Translations under genes and position numbers: made by a program | Assembly: GCA_030597485.1 (NCBI GenBank) | Contig: JAUVRU010000088.1 | Location: forward strand, 1-7,202 | Source: Anaerolineae bacterium | GTDB taxonomy: Bacteria; Chloroflexota; Anaerolineae; 4572-78; NAK82 | DNA: 7,202 nt | Direction of reading: 5' to 3' | The notes under the pieces: generated by a model | Database searches by the model: none | What the model was told of the DNA's origin: nothing | The model's input: only the letters and a program-made list of their open reading frames with translations | Shown: positions 6,347 to 7,202 of the stretch, piece by piece | Layout: each line of letters starts with the position of its first letter | Numbering within the stretch: position 1 is the stretch's first letter

Positions 6347-7202
6347 ATGGCTCAACAGAAAAACACCCTTCCCATTACCGGCATGACCTGCGCCAATTGC
6401 GCGGCCACCATCGAGCGCAATCTGAAGAAGCTCGATGGTGTGGCTGAGGCCAACGTCAATTTCGCCACTGAGACGGCGACCGTGACATTTGACCCGGCGG
6501 TGCTGGGTGAAGGTGCCTTGATCAGCAAGATCAAGGACGTGGGCTACGACGTGGCCATCGCCAGAGTGGAACTGCCCATCACCGGCATGACCTGCGCCAA
6601 CTGTGCCGCCACGGTCGAGCGGACGCTCAACAAGAAGGTGCCAGGCGTCGTTTCAGCCACTGTCAATTTCGCCACCGAGAAGGCGACGGTGGAGTATGTC
6701 CCCGGTCAGGTTGCTCACAGCGACCTGGTGACGGCCATCGAGAAGGCCGGCTATGGGGTAGTCGAGTCTGATGCCGGGCAACTGGAAGACGCTGAGCAGG
6801 CTGCCCGTGAGGCAGAGATTCGCGATCAAACCCGCAAGTTGTGGATCGGCATCATCTTCACCCTGCCGCTTTTCCTGCTCAGCATGAGTCGGGACTTCGG
6901 GTGGCTGGGCGAGTGGTCGCACGCGCCATGGGTGAACTGGCTGATGATGGCGCTGGCCCTGCCGGTACAGTTCTACGTCGGGTGGGACTACTATGTGGGC
7001 GGCTGGAAAGCGTTGCGCAACGGCACCGCCAATATGGATGTGCTGGTGGCGATGGGCTCGTCCGCCGCTTTTTTCTACAGCGTACCGGTCACCATAGCCC
7101 TGACATTAGGCAGCACGGCTTTGGGCACGCATGTCTACTTCGAGACGGCTGCCGTCATCATCACCCTCATCAAGCTGGGCAAACTGTTGGAGGCACGGGC
7201 CA
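6347..7202 (+). CDS. copA: Copper-exporting P1B-type ATPase CopA, N-terminal part (cut by window edge)
   Basis: The first 285 codons of a Cu(I)-translocating P-type ATPase of the inner membrane, which pumps copper out of the cytoplasm. Two N-terminal HMA domains are complete, with GMTCANC motifs at C15/C18 and C83/C86. A linker rich in charged residues (about 142-163) follows. Then come four membrane segments near 165-181, 195-212, 231-254 and 263-281, with the family signatures NMDVLVAMGSSAAFFYS (229-245) and YFETAAVIITLIKLGKLLEARA (264-285). The CPC motif, the phosphorylated DKTGT aspartate and the ATP-binding domain lie beyond the edge. The start ATG 6347 directly follows the copZ stop and has GGAG at 6337-6340. 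Silver may also be a substrate. The GMTCANC sites and the CsoR/CopZ neighbours favour copper over zinc or cadmium. Confidence 0.93.
   Translation, partial: MAQQKNTLPITGMTCANCAATIERNLKKLDGVAEANVNFATETATVTFDPAVLGEGALISKIKDVGYDVAIARVELPITGMTCANCAATVERTLNKKVPGVVSATVNFATEKATVEYVPGQVAHSDLVTAIEKAGYGVVESDAGQLEDAEQAAREAEIRDQTRKLWIGIIFTLPLFLLSMSRDFGWLGEWSHAPWVNWLMMALALPVQFYVGWDYYVGGWKALRNGTANMDVLVAMGSSAAFFYSVPVTIALTLGSTALGTHVYFETAAVIITLIKLGKLLEARA
6371..6700 (+). repeat. 204-bp direct repeat encoding the two HMA domains of CopA
   Basis: The two HMA domains are offset by exactly 204 bases (68 codons; M13 to M81). Blocks of near-identical DNA remain: CCCATYACCGGCATGACCTG at 6371 and 6575, and GTCAATTTCGCCAC at 6458 and 6662. 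Synonymous positions inside these blocks are mostly unchanged. This suggests a fairly recent duplication or gene conversion between the domains. Confidence 0.7.

Overview
The window carries two unrelated gene groups read away from each other from a roughly 300-base intergenic region. The organism is a bacterium with ordinary sigma-70-like promoters and clear Shine-Dalgarno sites. The style of the large membrane proteins (a YfhO-type protein next to a Wzx-like flippase), the CsoR-CopZ-CopA set and heptameric low-complexity repeats suggest Chloroflexota (Anaerolineae or Caldilineae-like). That placement is an inference from overall resemblance, not something the sequence proves.

Left part, minus strand (5432 down to 186): a promoter (TTGTCA, 17 bases, TATAAT) drives a two-gene operon. 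The first gene is a soluble GT2 glycosyltransferase of the polyprenol-phosphate mannose synthase type. Eleven bases later comes a 1450-residue membrane protein starting at TTG. Its first ~958 residues are a YfhO-type, GT-C-like membrane glycosyltransferase. Its last ~490 residues are a complete Wzx/MVF-type flippase. Together the operon could hold three steps of one lipid-linked glycosylation route: loading a sugar on polyprenyl phosphate, moving it across the membrane, and transferring it to an acceptor outside. Having the flippase and the transferase in one chain is the most unusual point of the window. The YfhO part also carries two in-frame repeat insertions: a 54-base tandem repeat with perfect 8-bp hairpins, and a short heptamer-based repeat.

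Right part, plus strand (5625 to the end): a promoter (TTGACA, 17 bases, TAGAAT) followed by a C-tract/G-tract inverted repeat that looks like a CsoR operator. It leads into csoR (copper-sensing repressor with the Cys-x24-His-x3-Cys site), a CopZ-like copper chaperone, and the first 285 codons of a copper-exporting P1B-type ATPase (copA) cut by the window edge. This is a self-regulated copper-efflux operon. The csoR-copZ gap is filled by phased heptamer repeats that recur in inverted orientation just before copZ.

Positions 1-185 lie downstream of the fusion gene and hold no gene I can support.
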